40,545 bases of DNA from Defluviitaleaceae bacterium (GTDB taxonomy: Bacteria; Bacillota; Clostridia; Lachnospirales; WQUN01). The position numbers were made by a program, and so were the translations under genes. The DNA lies in NCBI GenBank assembly GCA_009788055.1, contig WQSG01000024.1, forward strand, positions 1 to 40,545, in the 5' to 3' direction. The notes beneath the pieces are model-generated. The model saw only the letters and a program-made list of their open reading frames with translations, was not told the DNA's origin and did not search any database. This document shows, piece by piece, positions 8,888-16,176 of this stretch (positions within the stretch are counted from its first letter, which is position 1; each line of letters starts with the position of its first letter).

Positions 8888-9680
8888 ACTAATTCTGTTT
8901 TTTGCAATCGTTATCGCCATTGCCGCCGCTGTGCCGCCCGTTAATGTGCGGGCGGTATCGGCGGGCGGGGATGGGATACTAAGCGTGTCTTTTTCCGTGG
9001 ATTACACGGCAATTGACGCAACTGCCCTTGGTACACTTATTGCGCAATCTGTGTCCCTGCGGAATGATACCCGCGTTTCGGATATGGCGGGCGCGGATGT
9101 AAGCCGCAATTATTTTTGGGCATCAACCTCCGCGCATTATGTTTTTAACAACGCAATTGAAGCGGCGCAAAGCGTCTTTGATTCTCAACACGGCACGAAA
9201 ATACTAGACCCGCTTTCCCGCGGCGATACCTTCGACATGACACTCCGCATATACGGCAACCCCGGTTTCGGTGTTATGGCAACGCGCTTGTTTGTTCCCG
9301 CAGGGCTTGAATTAACCCATGTTGCAATGGGCATTTGCCCCGAAACAGATATGCAGGGATTTATGGATTTAAGCAGTGGCATTGTGCAACTCCCCGGGCA
9401 TGATATCGTAACGGGCGAGATAACCCCGATAACAGGCCCTGCCAACGCCTTCATTCACTGGGGAACAAGAACCGCCAATTTCACAATAGTCGATACCAAC
9501 CTGTTGGTATACACTTTCAGAGTGACGGAAACCGCACAGGAAGGCGAAACCGCCCCGATAATCTTCGCCTTTGAAGACATCCACGGCTATTCTCCCCCGT
9601 CCGATATAACAGGAAACCCCCTGCGCATAGCCCTGCCCGGCAACGCACGCGGAGTTATCGGCAGTGTAAATATCAGATAA
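8880..9680 (+). CDS. Secreted cohesin-like protein
   Basis: The 266-aa product has a signal peptide (MNKLILFFAIVIAIAAA) and a domain that parallels the cohesin-like region of the preceding gene: NPGF, then W-RTANFT, LL-TF-V and YS-P-D-TG. It stops at GSVNIR, exactly where the paralogue continues into its dockerin-like helices, so it looks like a C-terminally shortened duplicate. The ATG at 8880 overlaps the previous stop (ATGAATAA); in-frame starts at 8862 (TTG) and 8871 are possible but lack a ribosome site. A terminator follows at 9683. Probably surface-associated; a binding partner is not evident. Confidence 0.8.
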   Translation: MNKLILFFAIVIAIAAAVPPVNVRAVSAGGDGILSVSFSVDYTAIDATALGTLIAQSVSLRNDTRVSDMAGADVSRNYFWASTSAHYVFNNAIEAAQSVFDSQHGTKILDPLSRGDTFDMTLRIYGNPGFGVMATRLFVPAGLELTHVAMGICPETDMQGFMDLSSGIVQLPGHDIVTGEITPITGPANAFIHWGTRTANFTIVDTNLLVYTFRVTETAQEGETAPIIFAFEDIHGYSPPSDITGNPLRIALPGNARGVIGSVNIR

Positions 9681-9682
9681 AC

Positions 9683-9717
9683 AAAAACCCGTGAGAAATT
9701 TGCTTGCGGGTTTTTTT
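9683..9717 (+). terminator. Intrinsic terminator after the secreted-protein pair
   Basis: AAAAACCCG with CGGGTTTTT, extended inward by GTGAG/CTTGC including two wobble pairs, a short loop and a run of seven Ts. It starts two bases after the stop codon. Confidence 0.9.
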
Positions 9718-9745
9718 ATGCGGAAGGTTGGTTGTCGCTGTTTCA

Positions 9746-9774
9746 TTGACACATATATATTTTAAGCATATGCT
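9746..9774 (+). promoter_or_regulatory. Promoter of the HigB-like toxin operon with overlapping palindrome
   Basis: TTGACA (9746-9751), 17 bases, TATGCT (9769-9774). The -10 lies in the palindrome AGCATATGCT, flanked by TTTA and TAAA, a plausible operator for autoregulation, although the partner protein encoded downstream has no visible DNA-binding domain. Confidence 0.75.
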
Positions 9775-9798
9775 ATAAATCGGAAAGGACGGGGAGCG

Positions 9799-10137
9799 AT
9801 GGCGCGGGAATTTATCATGACTCCTGTATTCGACCACCTGTGGAAGGATATGAACTTGAATGATGATAATTTGCGAGAGCTTCAATCGCAAATAATTACA
9901 AGGCCGAATATCGGCGATGTAATAGTGGGTACGGGCGGGGCAAGAAAGGCAAGATATGCCGCAATCCGCAACACAGGAAAAAGCGGAGGTGCAAGGGTAA
10001 TTTATGTAGACATTACACACGCTGGATTAATTTTTTTGCTGTATTGTTATCCAAAAGGCAAACAGGATGATTTAACTCCGGAACAAAAAAAGCAAGTGAA
10101 AAAAATTGTTGAAGCCGTGAAGGGAGAGTACCGATAA
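9799..10137 (+). CDS. HigB/RelE-family type II toxin
   Basis: The 112-aa product resembles the HigB-type branch of the RelE/ParE superfamily, mRNA interferases active on the ribosome: an N-terminal helical part, then the beta core ARYAAIRNTGKSGGARVIYVD, GLIFLLYCYPKGKQDDL and a C-terminal Lys-rich helix. The pattern R-G-K-GG-R-V-IY and the terminal YPKG-DDLT are typical. The ATG follows GGGGAG. Its stop overlaps the next start (TAATG). Toxin-first gene order also matches HigBA modules. Activity is not proven by sequence alone. Confidence 0.85.
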   Translation: MAREFIMTPVFDHLWKDMNLNDDNLRELQSQIITRPNIGDVIVGTGGARKARYAAIRNTGKSGGARVIYVDITHAGLIFLLYCYPKGKQDDLTPEQKKQVKKIVEAVKGEYR

Positions 10138-10349
10138 TGGATGAAAAAATGTTTGGCGATTTGATGTTATCATTGAATCAGGCATTGGACTACGCAAAGG
10201 GCGACAAGGAAAAATGCCGCTCTATGATTGCAGATATACCGGAAGAAGAAATTGAACGCCGTCAACTATTTTTTCAAAAATTTGAAAGTTTGTCGGAATC
10301 TAAAAAGCAACGTGCCATTATATACGTTGACGAATTGTTTGGGGCGTAG
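10137..10349 (+). CDS. Short HigA-like partner lacking the usual HTH domain
   Basis: The first 30 or so residues (MDEKMFGDLMLSLNQALDYAKGD split across the HigA-type start) look like the N-terminus of HigA antitoxins that follow this toxin type. Those normally continue into an XRE helix-turn-helix of 50-60 residues. Here the 70-aa protein instead ends in FQKFESLSESKKQRAIIYVDELFGA-type sequence, with no HTH. It is translationally coupled to the toxin and has AGGGAGAG upstream. It may neutralise the toxin without repressing the operon, or be a degenerate antitoxin. The HigA resemblance is from memory of the family. Confidence 0.65.
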   Translation: MDEKMFGDLMLSLNQALDYAKGDKEKCRSMIADIPEEEIERRQLFFQKFESLSESKKQRAIIYVDELFGA

Positions 10350-10389
10350 CTAGGAAAATTTCTTTGCAAAACGCAACGCAAAATGATAT

Positions 10390-10395
10390 TATAAT
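10390..10395 (+). promoter_or_regulatory. -10 box of the tRNA-Val gene
   Basis: A perfect TATAAT ends seven bases before the mature tRNA 5' end, as expected for a nearly leaderless tRNA promoter. The best -35-like sequence, TTGCAA at 10364-10369, is 20 bases away, which is long. Confidence 0.5.
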
Positions 10396-10401
10396 TTTCG
10401 C

Positions 10402-10474
10402 GGTCGGTTAACTCAGCTGGTAGAGTGCCACCTTGACGTGGTGGAAGTCGCGGGTTCGAGTCCCTCACCGACCA
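10402..10474 (+). tRNA. tRNA-Val (anticodon GAC)
   Basis: Cloverleaf folds by eye: acceptor GGTCGGT with ACCGACC, D-stem ACTC with GAGT, anticodon stem CCACC with GGTGG and loop TTGACGT, giving anticodon GAC. The T-loop is TTCGAGT; its stem GCGGG/CCCTC has one C-T mismatch at the second pair. The discriminator is A and CCA is not encoded. Confidence 0.95.
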
Positions 10475-10495
10475 TAAACTTCTTGCACAAATTCA

Positions 10496-10612
10496 AAATT
10501 TCGGTGAAGGGTTAGCGTAAGCGGCGCGGCTTGCTGAACGAACGCGTGTGTTTTCCGAAAGGAAAACCGCAGTGAGTGAAGCGTTTTGACGCGCAACCCC
10601 GAAGCGAAATTT
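10496..10612. repeat. Long imperfect palindrome downstream of tRNA-Val
   Basis: The 10350-10660 interval carries no gene besides the tRNA. AAATTTCG at 10496-10503 pairs with CGAAATTT at 10605-10612, GGGTT with AACCC further in, and TTTTCC-GAAA-GGAAAA forms the tip near 10551-10566. It shares the sequence ATTTCGGTGA with the palindrome at 40391-40483. Could be a small mobile palindromic element or a structured RNA; no T run follows. Confidence 0.5.
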
Positions 10613-10660
10613 CAGCATTGCAAGAAGGTCATTACATATTAGATGAAGGGATGCGGGCAA

Positions 10661-11527
10661 ATGGAAAATGTGCGTGTGGTGGTTGTGGACGATTCGCCGC
10701 TTTCGGTTTCGGTTATCAGCGGGATTTTGGAGGACAATGGATTTCAGGTGGTTGGCAGTGCAGGTTGTTTGGAAGAAGTGAAAGAGGTAATAGCGGAAAC
10801 AAGGCCGAACCTTGTTACCATGGATATGACAATGCCGGGGACAGACGGGCTGGAGTGTACCCGCGCCGTGCATGAAATTGACAGGGATATTAGGGTTATT
10901 GTAATAAGTTCCATGATGGATGAAGAAATTGTTTCGCAGGCAAAGCGCAACCGTGTTTCGGGATATTTGCAAAAGCCTGTGGATGACGAAGATTTGATTG
11001 CGGTTGTTAAGCGCGTAATGCAGGCGGAAGAATTGTTTGGCGTGTTAAATTCGGAATTTTTTGACGTTTTCAAAGACGCACTGCGGGACGGGCAAAACAA
11101 GCTTACCAAAACGCTTATCACTTACGAAGAAGAATATCTGTGCGAAAGCGAATATACTGCCGATGGCATAGCCGTTATGATTGGTATTATCGGGGAGTTT
11201 CCGGGCAAGATGCTGATTAGCTTATCAAATGCAACTGCCCATGTGCTTACGGCAACCGTTTTGCGGCGCGAGCCAAAAAACAGCGAAGAAATTATTGAAA
11301 CCATGGCGGAATTTGCAAACATTGTGGCGGGCAATGCTTGTTCCTCGCTTAATAAGCGAAACAGGGCATATGGCTTGCGTGTTGCTCCGCCGTCGGTTTT
11401 AAGCGGCGAAAACATGAAAATAACCCCTCTCAACTATCCGACATATACTGCTATTGGGGAATCGGTATTCGGAAAGATTCTTTTAAATATCGGCTTTAAA
11501 AGAGGAGAACTGGACGCATGGACGTAA
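10661..11527 (+). CDS. Response regulator with CheX/CheC-like phosphatase domain
   Basis: N-terminal CheY-like receiver (about 5-120) with the acidic pocket VVVDDSP, phospho-acceptor Asp55 (TMDMTMPG), Ser83/Ser84 and Lys105 (LQKPV). A C-terminal CheX/CheC-like domain (about 125-285) contains EFANIVAGNA, the E-x2-N pattern used by CheX and CheC to dephosphorylate CheY-P. The fusion suggests a signalling protein that controls its own or a partner's phosphorylation. ATG at 10661 (MENVRVVVV) is chosen because it aligns with the receiver start; ATG at 10643 is an alternative. It overlaps the next gene by ten bases. Output is unknown, as no flagellar or chemotaxis receptor genes are in the window. 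Confidence 0.85.
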   Translation: MENVRVVVVDDSPLSVSVISGILEDNGFQVVGSAGCLEEVKEVIAETRPNLVTMDMTMPGTDGLECTRAVHEIDRDIRVIVISSMMDEEIVSQAKRNRVSGYLQKPVDDEDLIAVVKRVMQAEELFGVLNSEFFDVFKDALRDGQNKLTKTLITYEEEYLCESEYTADGIAVMIGIIGEFPGKMLISLSNATAHVLTATVLRREPKNSEEIIETMAEFANIVAGNACSSLNKRNRAYGLRVAPPSVLSGENMKITPLNYPTYTAIGESVFGKILLNIGFKRGELDAWT

Positions 11528-11979
11528 AACACGTGACGCCTTTTATTGTGGGCTTCAACACTGTTATTCCGCCTTTGGGCTTTAAAAGAATAGACAAGGG
11601 GCAGTTGCAGGTTAAAAAAAGAAATTTTACCGGCTCCGGTATTATTATTATTGTAGGTATGGTAGGGCAGTTAAAAGGCAATGTTGTATATGTAATCGGT
11701 GCAGAGGCCGCGAAAAAAATCGCGTCTGTTATGATGAACGGGAAACCGGTGGAAGCACTTGACGATATGGCAAAAAGCGCGCTGGGGGAACTGGCAAATA
11801 TGTTAGCCGCCCATGCCGCAACCGCCTTTTCCGCAATGAAGATGCTTATTAAAATATCCACTCCCGCTTGCTTTGAAGGAAACGATATTACCGTAACAAT
11901 GAGCGCGAGCAAAGTGTTTGGCGTACAAATGCTGGTTGATGATATGCCGATTGATGTAAATATTTCTCTTGAGAATTAG
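11518..11979 (+). CDS. CheX-like protein
   Basis: Stand-alone 153-aa CheX/CheC-like domain starting MDVKHVTPFIVGFN, the usual CheX opening. It has a conserved glycine-rich strand GSGIIIIVGMVGQLKG and the phosphatase helix GELANMLAAHAA with the E-x2-N pair. Family members dephosphorylate CheY-type receivers. It sits between a receiver-CheX fusion and a hybrid kinase, overlapping the former by ten bases and ending three bases before the latter, so the three probably form one phosphorelay unit. Confidence 0.85.
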   Translation: MDVKHVTPFIVGFNTVIPPLGFKRIDKGQLQVKKRNFTGSGIIIIVGMVGQLKGNVVYVIGAEAAKKIASVMMNGKPVEALDDMAKSALGELANMLAAHAATAFSAMKMLIKISTPACFEGNDITVTMSASKVFGVQMLVDDMPIDVNISLEN

Positions 11980-11982
11980 GCG

Positions 11983-13986
11983 GTGCGGCCCGTGATTAAA
12001 GATGTACCTGTGCCAATATTTTTGTATGACGAAAATTTTTCCTTGATTTCCGGCAATACATACGCCGTGGCGTTGTTTGGCTTTGTCATGCAAACAGAGG
12101 GCGAAAATGCGGAAGAAGAACTGCAAAAATTGTTTGCGGCGGCTTTTGGAATCGGTGCGGCAACAGCTGATTTTGTGTTGCAAAAAACAAACGGAACATC
12201 CGCGCCCGTAAAAATAACCGCAGTGCGTACATCATATGACGGGCAAAATGCCATTGCCGCATACATACAAGATTTGACCGACGACCCCGCAGAAACAGAT
12301 GCGCAACGCTTAGAGCGGGAAAAAACCCGTTTGCTTTTTGAAACAAAGGAAACCGAGCGGCAACTATTGCGGGAAATGAAAAAAGTTGAACAAAGTTTGT
12401 TGATGGAACTTAACGAAGGAGAGCGGCAACAATTAAAAGCAACACTGGATTCTTCGCCGCTGGTTTGCGTTGTTTTCGACAAAGAGCATACGGTTTTAAG
12501 CGTAAACCAAAAAGCGGAAGCCATGTTTGAAATCCCCGACAAGCAATTGTTTGTGGATTACATCAAGCAATTTATGCCGGAGGTGCAACCCACGGGCATG
12601 GATTCTGCACGGGAAAAGGCTATGCGTTTGCGTGCGGCATTTAAGTCCGGCCGCGAGCGTTTCGAGTTTGTGTATCAAACCATAAACGGCACCCCGCTTC
12701 CTTGCGACGTAACCGCAGAGCGCGTTCGCTTTAGCAACGAAGAATTTGTGCTGGTGTATCTGCGCGACCTGCGAGAGCAAAAAGAAATGCTTGCCAAATT
12801 GGAAGACGCAATCAACGCAGAGCAAATGGCAAACAAAGAAAAAACTCGTTTTCTTGCGCGGATGAGCCACGAAATCCGCACGCCCATGCACTCCATCTTG
12901 GGCATTACCGAGGTGCAACTTCAAAAAGAAACCCACCCAAAGGAAACGGAAGACGCTTTCCAGCGCATTTATTCGTCATCTAATATGTTGCTTGCCCTCA
13001 TCAACGACATCTTGGACTTTTCAAAAATTGAAGCGGGCAAAATGGAAATTGTTTCTGCCCCGTACGATGTCGCAAACATGATTATCAACATCGTGCAGTT
13101 AAACCAAGTTTACATTGGCGACAAAAAAATCAATTTCAAACTAAGCATAGCTGAAAATTTGCCCGCTAGTTTAATCGGCGACGAACTGCGCATGAAACAG
13201 ATTTTAAATAATTTTTTGTCCAACGCATTCAAATATACGCCCGAGGGCGATGTTCATTTGTCGTTTGGTTTGGACGTTACGGGCGCACTTGCGATAACCG
13301 TGGCAGACACAGGCCAAGGCATGACACAGGAAGAAATGGACAATTTAAGCGGCGAGTTTTTGCGGTACAACCCGCAATTTAACCGCAAAATTGAAGGCAC
13401 GGGGCTTGGGCTGAACATTGCCTACCACTTGATTAATATGATGAGCGGCACGGTTTCTGTGGAAAGCGCGCCCGGCAAAGGCAGTGTGTTTATCATTCGC
13501 TTGCCGCAAAAACAAAGCGGCACCGACATTATTTCCCCCGAAACAATAGAACGGCTGGAAAGCCTGCACGATTTAGACCAACCGATTAACAAACCAATCA
13601 AGCTGGAGCGCACGCCAATGCCCTACGGGCGCGTGCTGATAGTTGACGACATTGAAGCCAACCTGTACGTGGCAGAAGCGTTCCTTGAACCCTACGAACT
13701 TACAATTGAACTTGTGGACAGCGGTCTTCTTGCCATAGAAAAAATAAAGGCTGGCGAAGTCTACGACATAATCCTGATGGACCACATGATGCCCGAACTG
13801 GACGGTGTAGAAACCACAAAAGTTCTGCGCGGCATGGGTTACACCAACCCAATAATCGTTCTAACCGCCAACGCTTACAGCGAAATGTCTGAAATATACG
13901 AAACCGCAGGTTTCACCGCCTATGCCTCCAAGCCGCTGGATATCGCGCAGATGGACGCGCTTCTTACAAAATACATCAAAAAATAA
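11983..13986 (+). CDS. PAS-containing hybrid sensor histidine kinase
   Basis: 667-aa soluble kinase with no transmembrane segment. Two PAS-like regions (about 8-100 and 150-265) are separated by a Glu/Arg-rich coiled coil (105-150). HisKA follows with His296 (FLARMSHEIRTP), then HATPase_c with N box NNFLSNAFKYTP (409-420), G1 DTGQGM (442-447) and G2 GTGLGL (472-477), and a C-terminal receiver with Asp600 (LMDHMMPELDG). The start is uncertain: GTG at 11983 is three bases after the CheX-like stop, and GTG at 11992 is also possible; neither has a strong ribosome site. Probable phosphodonor for the receiver-CheX protein upstream. Confidence 0.9.
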   Translation: MRPVIKDVPVPIFLYDENFSLISGNTYAVALFGFVMQTEGENAEEELQKLFAAAFGIGAATADFVLQKTNGTSAPVKITAVRTSYDGQNAIAAYIQDLTDDPAETDAQRLEREKTRLLFETKETERQLLREMKKVEQSLLMELNEGERQQLKATLDSSPLVCVVFDKEHTVLSVNQKAEAMFEIPDKQLFVDYIKQFMPEVQPTGMDSAREKAMRLRAAFKSGRERFEFVYQTINGTPLPCDVTAERVRFSNEEFVLVYLRDLREQKEMLAKLEDAINAEQMANKEKTRFLARMSHEIRTPMHSILGITEVQLQKETHPKETEDAFQRIYSSSNMLLALINDILDFSKIEAGKMEIVSAPYDVANMIINIVQLNQVYIGDKKINFKLSIAENLPASLIGDELRMKQILNNFLSNAFKYTPEGDVHLSFGLDVTGALAITVADTGQGMTQEEMDNLSGEFLRYNPQFNRKIEGTGLGLNIAYHLINMMSGTVSVESAPGKGSVFIIRLPQKQSGTDIISPETIERLESLHDLDQPINKPIKLERTPMPYGRVLIVDDIEANLYVAEAFLEPYELTIELVDSGLLAIEKIKAGEVYDIILMDHMMPELDGVETTKVLRGMGYTNPIIVLTANAYSEMSEIYETAGFTAYASKPLDIAQMDALLTKYIKK

Positions 13987-13987
13987 G

Positions 13988-14040
13988 ACCTTGGGGACGC
14001 CGTCCCCAATACCCCTGCAAGGGGACAAGTCCCCTTGACC
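13988..14040. repeat. Mosaic intergenic repeat copy 2 (between kinase and comEA)
   Basis: Two modules: TTGGGGACG/CGTCCCCAA (13991-14009) and AAGGGGAC/GTCCCCTT (14019-14036), followed by GACCCCTATCTTGAAA as in the other copies. Shortest complete copy in the window. It separates two genes on the same strand and could uncouple their transcription. Confidence 0.8.
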
Positions 14041-14063
14041 CCTATCTTGAAAGGATTTTTTTG

Positions 14064-14756
14064 ATGCCAAAGATTAAAGAATTTTTGTGCGACCATGCGT
14101 TTTTTTTGCTTGGTGGGTTGTGCATTGTGGTGGTTGGGATTGTTTTTGCGGTGAGTCGTGCGCAGACGCCCGAGGTTGTGCGGGATGATGGTGAGGTTAT
14201 TTTTACGGCGGGCGCGATTTCGGAAACAGCGGGCGAAACGGGCGCGTACGTTGCGGAGGTTGCGGCTTCTGTTCCGTATGAGGAAACGGATTACATAATT
14301 ATACACGTGGATGGTGCGGTGAATGAGCCGGGCGTTTTTCGCTTGCCCGTGACGGCACGTGTTGATGATGCATTAACAAAAGCGGGCGGTGCGGCAGAAT
14401 ACGCAAACATGGCGGGAATAAATCGCGCCGCGTTTTTGCAAGACGGCATGAAAATAAAAATCCCCGCGCAAGGCGAGGAAGCGGGGGAAGTATTTATTTT
14501 TGCAGAGGGTGCGGCGCAAGGCGGCGGCGCAACGGCGGCGGGTTCTGCCCCCCGCAGTGACGGCTTAGTCAACATAAACACCGCAACCGCCGCCGAACTG
14601 CAAACCCTGTCGGGCATTGGCGAAGCCCGCGCACAAAGCATTATCCGTTTCCGCGAAACACACGGCAACTTCTCCCACATAGAGGAACTCATGAACATAT
14701 CAGGCATCGGCACGGGGATAATGGACAGGGTTCGCGACAGCGTAACGGTGGATTAG
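14064..14756 (+). CDS. comEA: Competence protein ComEA
   Basis: Membrane-anchored DNA receptor for natural transformation. One N-terminal transmembrane helix (about 12-31, FFLLGGLCIVVVGIVFAV), an external linker, an SLBB/ubiquitin-like domain (about 75-130, HVDGAVNEPGVFRL) and a C-terminal double helix-hairpin-helix (about 168-230) containing VNINTATAAELQTLSGIG and ISGIGTGIMDRVRD. The order and 230-aa length are normal for the family. ATG at 14064 has AAAGGA eight bases upstream. comEB and comEC are not adjacent. Confidence 0.93.
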   Translation: MPKIKEFLCDHAFFLLGGLCIVVVGIVFAVSRAQTPEVVRDDGEVIFTAGAISETAGETGAYVAEVAASVPYEETDYIIIHVDGAVNEPGVFRLPVTARVDDALTKAGGAAEYANMAGINRAAFLQDGMKIKIPAQGEEAGEVFIFAEGAAQGGGATAAGSAPRSDGLVNINTATAAELQTLSGIGEARAQSIIRFRETHGNFSHIEELMNISGIGTGIMDRVRDSVTVD

Positions 14757-14935
14757 GGCGCAGTCCCACGGTTTTTAGGATTTGTGTTGTCAATGTATCT
14801 TTATAAATAATGGTAACGCTTAAACGCTCAAGGTATCAATGATGCGGAAAATTTTCGTTATTGCGTGCTGTCTTTCCGTGACATAATTAACTTGCAGTAG
14901 AAAATTTATATACGCTTAACAAGGAGGTTTTCTGA

Positions 14936-15823
14936 ATGGCAAAAAGATTTCTGACGATTATCACGCTCATAATTATTTCGCTTTCCGTAGTAGCTTGTAG
15001 CAATAGAGAAACAGATACAATAGCGATGCAGTACGACACACTAGGGTATCCGGCAATTGAAACAGTCACTGACCCCGAAAATACCTACACGGTTTGTGAA
15101 TATACGATAATGGTAGCACGCGATGCAATGAACCGTGTGTGGCAGGAACTGACAATACCGCAGGGACAAGCGGGAGCATTTGATATTGATGCAACTATCG
15201 TGCAAGCCATATATGACGATGAGCCTTTTATTATGACAACAGAAATAAATTTACAAATGATAACCGACGGCTTCAGAACAGAAAGACTTCTTACTTATGA
15301 ATTGTTAAGCACAGAGAATTATACAGTATTGGGTATCTTGCAGTTGTATACGATTGAAGAAGGCAATGATATAATTTCTTTCTTATTTTTTGTTGACGGA
15401 ATCGAAACATATTATGATGAAAATTATGCGAGCTTAGGCATAGAAAGACTGTGGGATATATTGTTTTCTAATATTCCTGATATGCCAATAGAAAGATTAC
15501 GCATCTCCACCATTGAAATTACGGAAAACGGAAATACTGTAATTGATGTTTTTATTCATGCACAAGAGGAATTAGATTATGTGCGAGACGTGGTGGGCGA
15601 TTACGCGCCATATCTTGAGAAATATCTTGAGAAATATCTTGAGAACTTTGCTATCCGTGACTTTAGAAATACGATTATTCTTGATAGCAACAGCAATCCT
15701 CAAGGTGTTGCCACAGAAATGCGTTTCCGGACTCGTCGCAGCGGAATATGGACCGGCTATAGCACAACAATCACTCTCACATTCAATGCTTTCGGAGAAG
15801 ATGTAGAAATTCGTCTACCTTAA
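14936..15823 (+). CDS. Predicted lipoprotein of unknown function
   Basis: The 295-aa product begins with a lipoprotein signal peptide, hydrophobic LTIITLIIISLSVVA followed by Cys21 (lipobox VVAC). The rest is acidic, beta-rich and without a domain I recognise. ATG is preceded by AAGGAGG. A 12-base unit repeated three times at 15611-15646 encodes a tandem YLEK stretch. The 179 bases upstream (14757-14935) show no clear promoter or structure. Stand-alone gene. Confidence 0.8.
   Translation: MAKRFLTIITLIIISLSVVACSNRETDTIAMQYDTLGYPAIETVTDPENTYTVCEYTIMVARDAMNRVWQELTIPQGQAGAFDIDATIVQAIYDDEPFIMTTEINLQMITDGFRTERLLTYELLSTENYTVLGILQLYTIEEGNDIISFLFFVDGIETYYDENYASLGIERLWDILFSNIPDMPIERLRISTIEITENGNTVIDVFIHAQEELDYVRDVVGDYAPYLEKYLEKYLENFAIRDFRNTIILDSNSNPQGVATEMRFRTRRSGIWTGYSTTITLTFNAFGEDVEIRLP
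15611..15646 (+). repeat. In-frame 12-bp tandem repeat
   Basis: TATCTTGAGAAA occurs three times in tandem (last copy ending AAC), encoding repeated YLEK. The unit length is a multiple of three, so copy-number changes would not shift the frame. Confidence 0.9.
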
Positions 15824-16104
15824 AAGTGCAGAGAAATTATAGCTTCGTATAAGCAGAATGAACCCGCTATAACGGTAGCCAAACCCCTAAAAGCAAGATA
15901 GTGCTAAGCACGATAGCACAATCCGAGATATTGCAAAAAATGGCAAGGGATTTAGAAGTTTATTTTTTCACCTTGCGCACTTATACAGTATCGACAAGCC
16001 GAAACCGTCGTGCGTTCCGTTGGGGACAAAAAACAACGGGCTTCGCTCCTGTATATTCTCCACAAGAAGCAAATGCCCGCTGGCTGAAAGTTGCCACGCC
16101 CCCT
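15824..16104. other. Gene-poor interval
   Basis: No convincing gene. A small hairpin, GTGCT/AGCAC, lies near 15900-15920. Open frames on both strands lack ribosome sites and resemble no family I know. With the following 72 bases this makes a 351-base gap between the lipoprotein and the epimerase gene. Confidence 0.5.
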
Positions 16105-16176
16105 TTCGTATTGTTTCTCAAAAACCGATGTTTTACCGCAAACAGGGCAGTTGAGCGGTGTTGAACACAGGTTCTC
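16105..16176 (-). pseudogene. Possible remnant of a CPxCG zinc-ribbon protein
   Basis: A minus-strand frame reads ENLCSTPLNCPVCGKT then SVFEKQYE, resembling the first lines of small CPVCG zinc-ribbon proteins, but the usual second Cys pair (CPVCGWE) does not follow and the frame overlaps the epimerase stop. No ribosome site. May be chance. Confidence 0.2.

Noticed and set aside
13988-14040. CRISPR array or insertion sequence as the source of the repeated GC-rich segments
   Set aside because: Copies are dispersed, unevenly sized and self-complementary with no spacers, no transposase and no target duplications.
15901-16164. 87-codon plus-strand frame between lipoprotein and epimerase
   Set aside because: No ribosome site, basic and low-complexity translation, no resemblance to a known protein.
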